Assembly (NCBI GenBank): GCA_030622115.1
Contig: JAUXGN010000004.1
Coordinates: 26,469-90,468 of the forward strand
DNA from: Candidatus Eiseniibacteriota bacterium
Lineage (GTDB): Bacteria; Joyebacterota; Joyebacteria; Joyebacterales; Joyebacteraceae
Length of the DNA stretch: 64,000 bases
Reading direction: 5' to 3'
Of this stretch, positions 29,242 to 38,968 are shown in pieces (the stretch's first letter is position 1; every line of letters starts with the position of its first letter). A program made the position numbers and the translations under genes. The notes below the pieces were generated by a model. The model worked only from the letters and a program-made list of their open reading frames with translations. It did no database searches and was not told the DNA's origin.

Positions 29242-30459
29242 GTGGAGAAGAACAAACGAATCCTCATTATCGTCGAGAACCTACCGGTTCCGTTCGACAG
29301 ACGCGTCTGGCTCGAGTCCACGACGCTCAAAGCCGCCGGGTATGACGTCAGCGTCATCTGTCCGCAGGGGAAGGATTACGGGAAGTCGTTCGAGGTCCTG
29401 GACGGAATCTCGATCTACCGCTATCCGCCCCCGCCCGAGACGAGCAACAAGCTCTCGTACGCCTGGGAGTTTCCGTACTGCTGGATGGCCTCTCTCAGGC
29501 TCGCCTTCAGAGTCGCACGACGAGAGGGCTTCGACGCGATTCACGCGTGCAACCCGCCCGACACGTTCTTTCTGATCGGGCTCATATTCAAGCTTCTCAG
29601 ACGTTCGAAGTTTGTGTTCGATCAGCACGATCTGTGTCCCGAGCTCTACCTTTCCAGATTCGGTGGACGTCGGTCGATCAACTTCGGACTGCTTCGCGGT
29701 CTCGAGTGGCTGACATACCGCAGTGCGGATATGGTGATAGCGACGAACGTCTCGTACAAACAGCATGCTTCCACAGTAGGGGGCTTTCCTGAGAGCAAGA
29801 TCCACGTTGTCCGGAGTGGACCGAGGATCTCTCAGTTCACGCGGGTCGAGCCGGAGGAGAAGCTCAGGAGCGGGAAGAAGCACCTCGTCTGTTACCTCGG
29901 GGTCATGGCTCCTCAGGATGGGCTCGACTATCTGCTTCGCTCGATCAGACACGTCGTCGATGTCGTCGGCCGGAAGAACGTCCACTTCGTACTGATCGGT
30001 TCGGGTGATTCCTTCGCGGACGTGAAGCTCCTCCGGGACGATCTCGGCCTGGCCGATTCCGTTGAGATGACGGGTCGCATCCCGGACGAGGATGTGAGAC
30101 GGTATCTATCGACCGCCGATGTCTGTGCGTGTCCCGACCCGAAAAATCTGCTGAATGATGTTTCCACGATGAACAAGGTCCTGGAGTACATGACTTTTGC
30201 CAAACCGATGGTCTCCTTCGATCTTAAGGAAAGCCGTTTCTCTGCGCAGGAGGGCGCGCTGTACGCTGCGCCCAATGACGAGATCGAGTTTGGCGAGCGG
30301 ATCATACAGCTTCTCGATGATCCGGAACTCCGTGACAGACTGGGTAGGCAGAACCGCAAGCGCATCGAGGACGCTCTTTGTTGGGAGCACACTGGAGAGG
30401 AAATCGTCAGAGCGTACGACGCTCTGTTCGGCTTTGATGTGGCTTCGGAGGAAGCGTAA
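29242..30459 (+). CDS. GT4 family glycosyltransferase
   Basis: GTG start with upstream GGAGG; ILIIVENLPVPFDRRVWLES; FDQHDLCPEL. Confidence 0.87.
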   Translation: MEKNKRILIIVENLPVPFDRRVWLESTTLKAAGYDVSVICPQGKDYGKSFEVLDGISIYRYPPPPETSNKLSYAWEFPYCWMASLRLAFRVARREGFDAIHACNPPDTFFLIGLIFKLLRRSKFVFDQHDLCPELYLSRFGGRRSINFGLLRGLEWLTYRSADMVIATNVSYKQHASTVGGFPESKIHVVRSGPRISQFTRVEPEEKLRSGKKHLVCYLGVMAPQDGLDYLLRSIRHVVDVVGRKNVHFVLIGSGDSFADVKLLRDDLGLADSVEMTGRIPDEDVRRYLSTADVCACPDPKNLLNDVSTMNKVLEYMTFAKPMVSFDLKESRFSAQEGALYAAPNDEIEFGERIIQLLDDPELRDRLGRQNRKRIEDALCWEHTGEEIVRAYDALFGFDVASEEA

Positions 30460-31475
30460 TGCCCGGTCCCGTCGGTTGCATCGCCGCGGTTACGTATGGC
30501 TGCAACGCCAGGTGCGTCATGTGCGATATCTGGAAGCGGGATGCGGACGTCCCACGCGAACTCACGCCGGACGAATATCGCTGGCTGCCGGGGAGTCTCA
30601 AGTCGATCAACGTGAGTGGTGGGGAGCCGTTCCTCCGTGATGATCTTCCGGAGATCGTTGCGATCATGTCGGAAACATGCCGACGCGCTCGCATCGTTAT
30701 TTCGACCAACGGTCTCTTGCCGGAGCGTATCGAGGCGACCGTTGCGAGGATCAACGAGACGTCTCCAAAAGGATCCGACCCTGCCGGGGCGGTGGCCGTG
30801 AGGGTGTCCGTCGACGCGCTGGGGGAGGTGCACGACCGAATTCGCGGCGTCCCGGGCGCCTACGAGAAGGCGATGGAGACTGTTCGTAGACTCCAGCGGT
30901 TGGGAGTCCCTGATCTCGGGCTTGCGGCGACATTGACTCAGGACAACGTCGGCGAGATCACGAGGGTGAAGAAGAAAGCAGACGAACTCGGCATTCGCTT
31001 CGTCATGAGCGCCGCGCACAGCTCCCCGATCTTCTTCGGTGAGCACGAAGTGGAGCGTCCTCACTCGAAGGAGTCGGTCGGCGAAGTACTTGGTCTCATG
31101 AGGGATCACCTTCGTTCGCGGCACCCTTATGATTGGGCCAAGGCGTATTACCTGCGGGGCGTCGTCGAGTACATCAAGGGTCGGCCTCGGCGAATGCCGT
31201 GCCGCGCCGGCCTCGACTTCTTCTTTCTGGATCCTTGGGGCGACGTCTATCCATGCAACATCGGTGGAACGAAGATGGGGAATGCGCGGGAGAACGACTT
31301 CAGAAGCATGCAAAAAAGAACAAGGCAAGTCGTGCGCGAATCAGTGGCGTCGTGCAGTGTTCAGTGCTGGATGGTTTGTACGGTAGCGCCACCCATGAGC
31401 AGACGGCCTCTGAAGCCGCTGGCCTGGATGTTTGGAGCCAAGTTCCTCGGGCTTGACACCAGACCGGACCGGTGA
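30459..31475 (+). CDS. radical SAM protein with C-terminal SPASM-like cysteines
   Basis: CNARCVMC (CX3CX2C); NVSGGEPFLRDDL; C-terminal CRAG...PCNIGG...CSVQCWMVC. Confidence 0.85.
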   Translation: MPGPVGCIAAVTYGCNARCVMCDIWKRDADVPRELTPDEYRWLPGSLKSINVSGGEPFLRDDLPEIVAIMSETCRRARIVISTNGLLPERIEATVARINETSPKGSDPAGAVAVRVSVDALGEVHDRIRGVPGAYEKAMETVRRLQRLGVPDLGLAATLTQDNVGEITRVKKKADELGIRFVMSAAHSSPIFFGEHEVERPHSKESVGEVLGLMRDHLRSRHPYDWAKAYYLRGVVEYIKGRPRRMPCRAGLDFFFLDPWGDVYPCNIGGTKMGNARENDFRSMQKRTRQVVRESVASCSVQCWMVCTVAPPMSRRPLKPLAWMFGAKFLGLDTRPDR

Positions 31476-31512
31476 GAATCTCACTCGTCGTCAGGAGGTA
31501 TGTCGCCCTGCA

Positions 31513-32733
31513 ATGAGAGTGCTCGCGGCAAACAAATTCTACTTTGTGAGAGGGGGCAGCGAACGGTACCTCTTCGAACTGACTCGCATTCTCGAAGAAC
31601 GCGGTCACAGTGTGGTGCCGTTCGCGATGGAGCATCCGCAGAATGAGGAGAGTGAGTACGCCGACCTGTTCGTTTCACACGTCGGCTTCCACACCCGTCG
31701 CAATGTCGGGGATCTCCTGAGAACCGCCGCGCGCGTGGTGCATTCCGTGGAGGCCCGGAGGAAGATCGTAGCGCTGGTGAGGCGTACGCAGCCTGATGTG
31801 GCCCATCTTCACAACATAGCGCACCAGCTTTCTCCTTCGATCATATATGGGCTCAAGGCCGAGGGCGTGCCGATAGTGCAGACGCTCCACGACCACAAGC
31901 TCATCTGCCCGAACTACCAGATGTTCGTTGACGGGCAGCCGTGCGAACGCTGCGCGAAGTGGCGCTACTACAATGCGTGTGTCCACAGATGCATGCACGG
32001 CTCGATCGCGTGGAGCTGTCTGGTTGCTGTCGAAGCGTACGCTCGCAAGCTGTTGGGAACGTACAGCAGGCACGTCGATACGTTCATAGCTCCGAGTCGA
32101 TCGCTCATGGATCGCATGATAGCTCACGGAGTTGAACCGGGGAAGATAGTGCATCTGCCCAACGCGATCGAGCTCAAGGATTACGAGCCACGCTTCGAGT
32201 CGGACGGCTACGCCGCTTATGTAGGCCGTCTTTCGGCCGGAAAGGGACTTGAAACGCTTCTGGAAGCTCTCGCTCTCTCTCCCGGCGTTGTGTTTAAGGT
32301 GGTAGGGGACGGTCCCAGCGCGGATGATCTCAAGTCGATCGTGGAGCAACGCGGGCTCAGAAACGTGGAGTTCGTGGGCTACAAGAGTGGCGTGGAGTTG
32401 AGGACAATCTTGCGCGGCGCTCAGTTCGTCGTTGTGCCGTCTGAGTGCTATGAGAACTCACCACTCGTTGTGTACGAGGCATGCGCGTACGGGAAGGCCG
32501 TGATCGGCTCGTTGATGGGTGGAATACCCGAGCTGATCGAGGATGGTGAGACGGGTCTCCTTTTCACCCCCGGAGATGCTCAAGAACTTGCAGAGGCGCT
32601 CGCCACGTTGTGGAACGATAGGGAGAGATCGGTCCGGATGGGCAAGGAGGCTCGTCGACGGGCCGAGAGGGAGTACGGTCCTGACCGCCATTACGAGCAG
32701 ATAATGTCGATATACGAGAGGGTCTCGCAGTGA
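31513..32733 (+). CDS. GT4 family glycosyltransferase
   Basis: FYFVRGGSERYLFELTRILEERGH; HNIAHQLSPSIIYGLK; ENSPLVVYEACAYGKAVIGS. Confidence 0.87.
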   Translation: MRVLAANKFYFVRGGSERYLFELTRILEERGHSVVPFAMEHPQNEESEYADLFVSHVGFHTRRNVGDLLRTAARVVHSVEARRKIVALVRRTQPDVAHLHNIAHQLSPSIIYGLKAEGVPIVQTLHDHKLICPNYQMFVDGQPCERCAKWRYYNACVHRCMHGSIAWSCLVAVEAYARKLLGTYSRHVDTFIAPSRSLMDRMIAHGVEPGKIVHLPNAIELKDYEPRFESDGYAAYVGRLSAGKGLETLLEALALSPGVVFKVVGDGPSADDLKSIVEQRGLRNVEFVGYKSGVELRTILRGAQFVVVPSECYENSPLVVYEACAYGKAVIGSLMGGIPELIEDGETGLLFTPGDAQELAEALATLWNDRERSVRMGKEARRRAEREYGPDRHYEQIMSIYERVSQ

Positions 32734-33827
32734 GAATCGCAATGCTGGGACAGAAGGGAATACCGGCCACGTATGGAGGGATCGAACGGCACGTCGAGGA
32801 GCTGACGACAAGGCTCGTCGACCGGGGCCACGATGTGACGGTCTACTGCCGGCCCTACTATACGAAGATCAAGGGGGACTATCGGGGCGTCCATCTGGCC
32901 ACTATTCCGAGCGTGAGAACGAAGCACCTCGACACGGCCACGCACTGCGCCCTGGCGATTCCCCATATCCTGGCTAAGGGATACGACGTAGTGCACTTCC
33001 ACGCATTGGGGCCGTCGCTCTTCGCCAATCTCCCCGGGCTCCGGGGCACTAAGACGATCGTGACAGTACACGGCCTGGATTGGCAGCGTGAGAAGTGGGG
33101 GACTCTTGCCACCTGGGTCCTTCGAAGGTGCGAGCACACATCGATCTTCTATCCGAACAGAACGATAGTGGTCTCGAAGGCCCTGAGGGACTATTTCTCG
33201 GAGAACTACGGGAAGATAGTCACGTACATCCCGAACGGCACAGTTCTGCCTCACGTACGTCAGGCAGAGAAGATACAGGCAATGGGGCTCGAGCCCGGGA
33301 AGTACGTGCTCTTCGTCGGCCGCCTCGTGCCGGAAAAGGGCTGCCACTATCTTCTGGACGCATACAAACAGCTCGACACCGACATGGAACTCGTGATAGC
33401 GGGAGGAACGAGCTTCTCGTCGGAGTACGTGGACAAGCTCCACGCGATGGGAGGAGATCGAGTGCGTTTTCTCGGGTACGTCTACGGTGATGTGCTTGAT
33501 GAGCTGTACTCCAACGCGAGGATCTTCGTCCTTCCTTCCGATCTCGAGGGGCTTCCGATCGCGCTTCTGGAGGCTATGAGCTTCGGGAACTGCTGCCTGA
33601 CGAGTGACATCCCGGAGAACCTGGAGGTCATTGGAGACTGCGGCGCGACGTTCAGACAGGGCGATGTCAACGATCTTGCAGGCAAGCTCAAGACTTTGTT
33701 CGAGAACCCGGAGCGCTGCGAAGCGATGGGTACGCATGCGCGCAGGCACGTTCTCGAGACGTATGATTGGGACGGCGTGACGCTCCACACCGAGGCCATG
33801 TACTACACGATGCTGCGGGGGTTCTGA
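32730..33827 (+). CDS. GT4 family glycosyltransferase
   Basis: IAMLGQKGIPATYGGIERHVEELTTRL; FVGRLVPEKGCHYLLDAY; GTG start overlapping previous gene. Confidence 0.87.
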   Translation: MRIAMLGQKGIPATYGGIERHVEELTTRLVDRGHDVTVYCRPYYTKIKGDYRGVHLATIPSVRTKHLDTATHCALAIPHILAKGYDVVHFHALGPSLFANLPGLRGTKTIVTVHGLDWQREKWGTLATWVLRRCEHTSIFYPNRTIVVSKALRDYFSENYGKIVTYIPNGTVLPHVRQAEKIQAMGLEPGKYVLFVGRLVPEKGCHYLLDAYKQLDTDMELVIAGGTSFSSEYVDKLHAMGGDRVRFLGYVYGDVLDELYSNARIFVLPSDLEGLPIALLEAMSFGNCCLTSDIPENLEVIGDCGATFRQGDVNDLAGKLKTLFENPERCEAMGTHARRHVLETYDWDGVTLHTEAMYYTMLRGF

Positions 33828-33860
33828 CGCGGGCACGTTCCTGACGGAGGAGTTCACGAA

Positions 33861-34748
33861 GTGGATATAGCGGGTCTGTTGGCGACGGAGCGCGGGACGC
33901 TGGAGAGCGACCTCGGCGAATGGCTCCCGGCCGAGGGAGAATACCCGACCGTGATCCACGAGGCGCTCAGATACTCCGCGCTCGGTGGCGGGAAGCGCCT
34001 GCGCCCGATTCTGGCTCTGGCTGCAACACGCTCGTTGGGATCGGATCCGGATCTCATCATCAGATCGGCATGCGCGATCGAGTACGTGCACTGCTGTTCT
34101 CTCGTTCTCGACGATCTTCCTTCGATGGACAACGCCTCGATGCGGCGAGGACGCCCTGCGGTCCACAGAGTCTTCGGCATCGCGACGGCGATCCTCGCGG
34201 CTGACGCGCTTCTGATGCATGCCTTCAGACTTGTTGCCGACAACGGTGAAGCCATCGGTGCGTCGGGGCGTTCCGTGGCGGCGGCTGTGAGGAACCTCGC
34301 GATGGCCGTGGGGTCGTACGGCATGGTCGGAGGCCAGCAGGTGGACCTCGATGCTTCTTTCAGGGGAAGGAGCGATCCGGGGATCGTGGAGTACATTCAG
34401 ACCCGCAAGACGGCCTCGCTGTTCGTCGTGGCTGCGATGATCGGCGGCACTCTGCTCGATGCAGAGCAGAGTCGCATTGATTGCGTAGGGCGATACGCGC
34501 GCAATCTGGGGCTTGCCTATCAGATTGTCGACGACATTCTCGATGTCGAAGGTGACAAGGACGTTGTCGGCAAGGATCTCCACAAGGATCAGGATAAACT
34601 GACCTTCGTTGCCCTGCATGGAGTAGATGGCGCTCGCAGGATGGCGAGGGGATTCATAGATGAAGCGCTCCTCTGCCTCGACCACGTGGGAGATGACGTG
34701 CGGGTCTTGCGCGGACTGGCGGACTACTGCCTCGACAGAGTGGCTTGA
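33861..34748 (+). CDS. polyprenyl synthetase (FPP/GGPP synthase family)
   Basis: GGGKRLRPIL; DDLPSMD (FARM); IVDDILDVEGD (SARM). Confidence 0.87.
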   Translation: MDIAGLLATERGTLESDLGEWLPAEGEYPTVIHEALRYSALGGGKRLRPILALAATRSLGSDPDLIIRSACAIEYVHCCSLVLDDLPSMDNASMRRGRPAVHRVFGIATAILAADALLMHAFRLVADNGEAIGASGRSVAAAVRNLAMAVGSYGMVGGQQVDLDASFRGRSDPGIVEYIQTRKTASLFVVAAMIGGTLLDAEQSRIDCVGRYARNLGLAYQIVDDILDVEGDKDVVGKDLHKDQDKLTFVALHGVDGARRMARGFIDEALLCLDHVGDDVRVLRGLADYCLDRVA

Positions 34749-34770
34749 TTGCAGGCAGCACGGAGGGATT

Positions 34771-35826
34771 GTGACCCACATAGTGATTCTGGCAGGAGGT
34801 TGGGGCGTGAGGTTGTGGCCGATGAGCAATCGCTCACGGCCGAAGCAGCTCCTTTCTCTCGGCGGTGATAGATCGCTGCTCGCGCGCACCTTGGCGCGTG
34901 TCGCTTCCCTGGCGCCTCCCGAGAGAGTGCTTGCGGTTACGAGCGAGCTCTTACGTGATCTGATGGCTGAGGAACTGGCTCCGGTTCCCGATGCACGCGT
35001 CGTTGGCGAACCGACGGGACGGAATACTGCTCCCGCGATCGCTCTCGCTGCGCACATACTCGTACGCGAGGATCCGGACGCCGTGATGATCGTGCTTCCG
35101 GCCGACCACATCATCGGTGATGATGAAGCGTTTTGTCAGACACTCTCTCTCGCGCTACTGGCTGCGAGCACTGAGGACGCGCTGGTCACACTGGGCGTAG
35201 TTCCGACCCGACCGGAAACGGAATATGGCTACATCGAGGCCCTCGGCCCCGCCGGGACCGAGGGAACTCTGCTCGTTCGGAGGTTCACCGAGAAACCGGA
35301 TCGGGATACGGCGGAGCGATTCCTGGACAAGGGTGGTTACTACTGGAACAGTGGGATGTTTGTGTGGCGGGCGGGGCTGTTCCTTGACGCCGTCTCGAGA
35401 TTTCTTCCGGATGTTGCCGGAGCCTTGGACGCAGTAACAGCGGGTGTGGAGGACGAAGCATTCAAGTCTCAGGTCGCGGTGTACTACGATTCGGTGCCGT
35501 CCATTTCGGTTGACTACGGGATCATGGAGCGTTCGGACAACGTGATCGTTGTTCCATCCGATTTCGGCTGGGATGACGTGGGCGCCTGGTCCGCACTCGG
35601 ACGCATATGGGAGCCCGGTGAGGACGGCTCCTCGGTCTCGGGCGATGCGACACTCGTTGACGCGGCTGACTGCATCGTTCACGCGGAGGGCGGCATCGTC
35701 GCCGCAGTCGGCGTGAGTGATCTGATCATTGTACACACACCGGAGGCGACGCTTGTCTGTCCGCGCGATCGCGCGCGAGACGTGAGGCAGATTGTCGATG
35801 AATTGAGGAAACAGGGCAAATGGTAG
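34771..35826 (+). CDS. manC: mannose-1-phosphate guanylyltransferase
   Basis: ILAGGWGVRLWPMSNRSRPKQLL; EPTGRNTAPAIALAA; FTEKPD...YYWNSGMFVWR; PSDFGWDDVGAWSAL. Confidence 0.9.
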   Translation: MTHIVILAGGWGVRLWPMSNRSRPKQLLSLGGDRSLLARTLARVASLAPPERVLAVTSELLRDLMAEELAPVPDARVVGEPTGRNTAPAIALAAHILVREDPDAVMIVLPADHIIGDDEAFCQTLSLALLAASTEDALVTLGVVPTRPETEYGYIEALGPAGTEGTLLVRRFTEKPDRDTAERFLDKGGYYWNSGMFVWRAGLFLDAVSRFLPDVAGALDAVTAGVEDEAFKSQVAVYYDSVPSISVDYGIMERSDNVIVVPSDFGWDDVGAWSALGRIWEPGEDGSSVSGDATLVDAADCIVHAEGGIVAAVGVSDLIIVHTPEATLVCPRDRARDVRQIVDELRKQGKW

Positions 35827-35882
35827 TCCGTCGAGACGTGTGATGCCGTTGTCTGCTAATCGGGTCAAGAGCGAGGAAATAG

Positions 35883-36881
35883 ATGCCGCAGTTGAGAAAG
35901 GACCCCGTGCTGGGACGCTGGGTGATCATTGCCACGGAGCGGGAGAAACGACCTACGGATTTCGTTCACATTCCTGAGGAGCGGCGCGGGGGCTTCTGCC
36001 CATTCTGCTGTGGGAACGAAGACAAGACCCCTCCGGAGGTGCTCTCATACAGGGATTCCACAACGAAGCCGGATGCACCCGGCTGGCAGGTGCGCGTGGT
36101 TCCAAACAAGTTTCCGGCGCTGACCATTGAGGGAGAAGTGGATCGCGCCGGCGAGGGAATGTACGACAAGATGAACGGCGTTGGGGCACACGAGGTGATC
36201 ATCGAGACGCCCGATCACGATGCGGATCTCTCGCGTCTGCCGGTTGAACACATCGCCCTCATTCTCAAGGCCGCCGAAGAGCGGATCGTGGATCTTCAGG
36301 GTGATGCGCGGTTCCGCTACATCCAGTTCTTCAGAAACCGGGGCTACGCCGCCGGCGCGTCTCTCGATCATCCTCACTCCCAGCTGATTGCACTTCCGAT
36401 CATTCCGAAGCGGTTGACCGAAGAGCTGGCAGGGAGCAAGAAGTACTACGGTTACAAGGAACGCTGCGTGTTCTGCGATATCATTGCGCAGGACCGGTGG
36501 ACAAACGAGCGCGTCGTGGTCGAGAGCGAGACCTTCATTTCGATAGCCCCGTTTGCGGCTCGTTTCCCGTTCGAGACATGGATCCTCCCGAAGAAGCACG
36601 ACCCGTCATTCGAGGATATCGATGCGGATACGAGGTTTGCACTTGCAGCTATTCTCAAGGAGACGCTGTTGCGGATGAACGTGGCGCTCTCTGATCCTCC
36701 GTACAATCTGATCCTGCATACATCTCCCGTGGGGGAGAGGGATCTCAAGTACTACCACTGGCACTTCGAGATCATGCCAAAACTCACGAAGGTCGCCGGT
36801 TTCGAGTGGGGCTCCGGCTTCTACATCAATCCGACGCCTCCTGAGGAAGCGGCCAGGTACATGAGAGAAGTGGAACTCTAG
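35883..36881 (+). CDS. galT: galactose-1-phosphate uridylyltransferase
   Basis: LRKDPVLGRWVIIATER; CPFCCGNEDKTPPE; NRGYAAGASLDHPHSQLIALP; YYHWHFEIMPKL. Confidence 0.9.
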   Translation: MPQLRKDPVLGRWVIIATEREKRPTDFVHIPEERRGGFCPFCCGNEDKTPPEVLSYRDSTTKPDAPGWQVRVVPNKFPALTIEGEVDRAGEGMYDKMNGVGAHEVIIETPDHDADLSRLPVEHIALILKAAEERIVDLQGDARFRYIQFFRNRGYAAGASLDHPHSQLIALPIIPKRLTEELAGSKKYYGYKERCVFCDIIAQDRWTNERVVVESETFISIAPFAARFPFETWILPKKHDPSFEDIDADTRFALAAILKETLLRMNVALSDPPYNLILHTSPVGERDLKYYHWHFEIMPKLTKVAGFEWGSGFYINPTPPEEAARYMREVEL

Positions 36882-36898
36882 GAAGGAGCGTCCCGCTC

Positions 36899-38392
36899 GT
36901 GAGGGTCATCATCGCATCGGCTGAGGTCGCTCCGTTCGCGCGTGTGGGGGGGCTATCCGACGTGGTCGGAGCCTTGCCGAAGGAGATATCGGCGGCGGGG
37001 CATGACGTCTCCGTCTTTCTTCCCAAGTATGCCGGCATAGATGACGATCGCTTCGGCATTGAGGCCGTCGGCGGGGCCGGCGATCTCAAGGTTCCGCGGA
37101 GCGGGAAAGAGCCCGTGTCTCTGTACCGCTGCCCCATGCCGGGAGCGCCTGCCGTAACGGTCTACATGATCAGACACGATCCCTTCTTCGATCGCGACGG
37201 GATCTACGTCGACCCGAAAACGAAGAAGGGCTACCCGGATGAGGTCGAGCGCTACGCTCTCTTCAGCCGAGGATTGCTTGAGGCGGCGCGCGTGCTTGAG
37301 CTCAATCCGGACGTGCTGCATCTGAATGATCATCACACGGCGCTGGCCGGCGTCTACCTCCGGGAGTTCTACCGAGACGATTCCATCCTCTCCCGCGCAG
37401 GCACGGTGTTCAGCATTCACAATCTGGGTTATCTTGGCGTTTTCGACAGCGCGCTGCTTCCAAACCTGGGGTTCAAGGCGGAGCGGTGCAGATACGGGAG
37501 CGCGTTCGAGTACAAGGGCGGTGTCAGTACCTTGAAGCTCGGGATCGAGTACTCCGACTACGTGAACACCGTCAGCGAGCGATACGCCGAGGAGATCGCC
37601 GGTTCGCCCGAGTTCGGCCACGGTCTGGAGGGCGTCCTTGCTGAGAAGCGCGATGCAGGGAGACTCAAGGGCATCCTGAACGGCGTCGATTACTCAATCT
37701 GGGACCCGGCCGTTGATGAGCTTATCCCGGCACAGTACTCACCCGCGGACATGGACGGGAAGAGACGTTGCCGGACTGAGCTCAGGGCTCGCACGGGTCT
37801 TCGCGACGATGCGACAGTGCCGCTGATTGGAATGGTCTCACGGCTGGCCGACCAGAAGGGCTTCGACCTCCTGAAGGAGGTGGCTTCCGATATCATCGGC
37901 CTGGGTGTGCAGCTTGTTGTTCTCGGCACCGGCCAGGAGGAGTACCACGAGTTTCTGAAGGCTCTCTCGCTCAAGCATCCAGGTGCGGTATCGGCCAATC
38001 TTATGTTTGACAACGAACTTGCCCACTGGATAGAGGCCGGTTCCGACATGTTCCTCATGCCGTCGCGCTACGAACCATGCGGGCTGAATCAGATGTACAG
38101 CCTGCGCTACGGGACGGTTCCAATCGTGCGAGCGACAGGTGGACTTGTCGATACCGTCACTGACTACGATGCATCCGCCGGTTCAGGAGTGGGGTTCGTC
38201 TTCGCTGAGTACGATTCGGCCGAGATGCTGGCTGCCATCGCTCGCTCGGTCGAGGCGTACGGCGACCGCGACGCCTGGGCCGGGCTTATGGCGCGCGGGA
38301 TGGCGCTCGACTTCAGCTGGAAGGCCTCAGCGCGGGCCTATGCCGAGCTGTACAAAAGAGCAGCTGAGAGCGGGCTCAGGCGCCAAGTCTGA
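36899..38392 (+). CDS. glgA: glycogen (starch) synthase
   Basis: ASAEVAPFARVGGLSDVVGALPKE; NDHHTALAGVYL; GILNGVDYSIWDP; PSRYEPCGLNQMYSLRYG. Confidence 0.92.
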   Translation: MRVIIASAEVAPFARVGGLSDVVGALPKEISAAGHDVSVFLPKYAGIDDDRFGIEAVGGAGDLKVPRSGKEPVSLYRCPMPGAPAVTVYMIRHDPFFDRDGIYVDPKTKKGYPDEVERYALFSRGLLEAARVLELNPDVLHLNDHHTALAGVYLREFYRDDSILSRAGTVFSIHNLGYLGVFDSALLPNLGFKAERCRYGSAFEYKGGVSTLKLGIEYSDYVNTVSERYAEEIAGSPEFGHGLEGVLAEKRDAGRLKGILNGVDYSIWDPAVDELIPAQYSPADMDGKRRCRTELRARTGLRDDATVPLIGMVSRLADQKGFDLLKEVASDIIGLGVQLVVLGTGQEEYHEFLKALSLKHPGAVSANLMFDNELAHWIEAGSDMFLMPSRYEPCGLNQMYSLRYGTVPIVRATGGLVDTVTDYDASAGSGVGFVFAEYDSAEMLAAIARSVEAYGDRDAWAGLMARGMALDFSWKASARAYAELYKRAAESGLRRQV

Positions 38393-38399
38393 TGGGGTC

Positions 38400-38428
38400 T
38401 TGACAACCCAGAGGGCAGATACTATACT
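38400..38428 (+). promoter_or_regulatory. sigma70-type promoter for tRNA cluster (TTGACA-N17-TATACT)
   Basis: ttgaca acccagagggcagatac tatact, 23 nt before the tRNA-Gly 5' end. Confidence 0.8.
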
Positions 38429-38451
38429 GCCTATTCTGACTGAACAGATAC

Positions 38452-38526
38452 GCGGGAATAGCTCAGTGGTAGAGCGCGACCTTGCCAAGGTCGATGTCGC
38501 GGGTTCGAGCCCCGTTTCCCGCTCCA
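38452..38526 (+). tRNA. tRNA-Gly (GCC), CCA encoded
   Basis: Acceptor GCGGGAA/TTCCCGC, anticodon arm cgaccttgccaaggtcg, GGTTCGAGCC T arm, TCCA end. Confidence 0.95.
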
Positions 38527-38578
38527 GCCGTTTCAGGCAGGGGCCGTCTCATCGACGGGTCCCTGCCTGTCCAAGTCA

Positions 38579-38654
38579 GGCGGCGTAGCCAAGTGGCTAA
38601 GGCAGAGGATTGCAAATCCTCGATCCCCCGGTTCGAATCCGGGCGCCGCCTCCA
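38579..38654 (+). tRNA. tRNA-Cys (GCA), CCA encoded
   Basis: Acceptor GGCGGCG/CGCCGCC, anticodon arm aggattgcaaatcct, TCCA end. Confidence 0.95.
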
Positions 38655-38686
38655 GTTATAGATGCGACCGGATTTCCGTGTCCCAT

Positions 38687-38777
38687 GCCGGGGTGGCGAA
38701 ACTGGTAGACGCATCGGACTTAAAATCCGCTGGGGCGTTCTCGCCCCGTGCCGGTTCGATTCCGGCCCCCGGCACCA
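38687..38777 (+). tRNA. tRNA-Leu (TAA), CCA encoded, long variable arm
   Basis: Acceptor GCCGGGG/CCCCGGC, anticodon loop CTTAAAA, variable arm, ACCA end. Confidence 0.94.
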
Positions 38778-38876
38778 CTTTCCAGGCACCTTTGTCAGAA
38801 GAGAGCGAGTATCGTCCCACGCTCCTTCTGTTGCTCCGACACAGAATGTAGGGAAGAAGAGCTGCTCTCGGCAACA

Positions 38877-38892
38877 CGGCACAGCTTATGCA
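38877..38892 (+). promoter_or_regulatory. sigma-54-like -24/-12 element (near consensus)
   Basis: CGGCAC-AGCTT-ATGCA; invariant GG and GC kept at correct spacing. Confidence 0.5.
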
Positions 38893-38968
38893 GTTTGGCA
38901 TGAGCTGTGTTGCGTAGTGTTGCGCTTCCGGGGTGGTCCCCGGGAGAAGGCATTGGGAGGAGTTCAGC

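Noticed and set aside
32691-35114. 807-aa antisense ORF, with similar long antisense ORFs at 15514..17286, 5811..7556, 20273..21865 and 29928..31328
   Set aside because: All lie opposite well-supported + strand genes, often across gene boundaries, and have Arg/His/Pro-rich low-complexity translations typical of shadow ORFs in GC-rich DNA.
38797-38829. Stem AGAAG(a)GAGCG/CGCTCCTTCT after the tRNA cluster as a terminator
   Set aside because: Stem is plausible but has a bulge, a 12-nt loop and no T run; insufficient to call.
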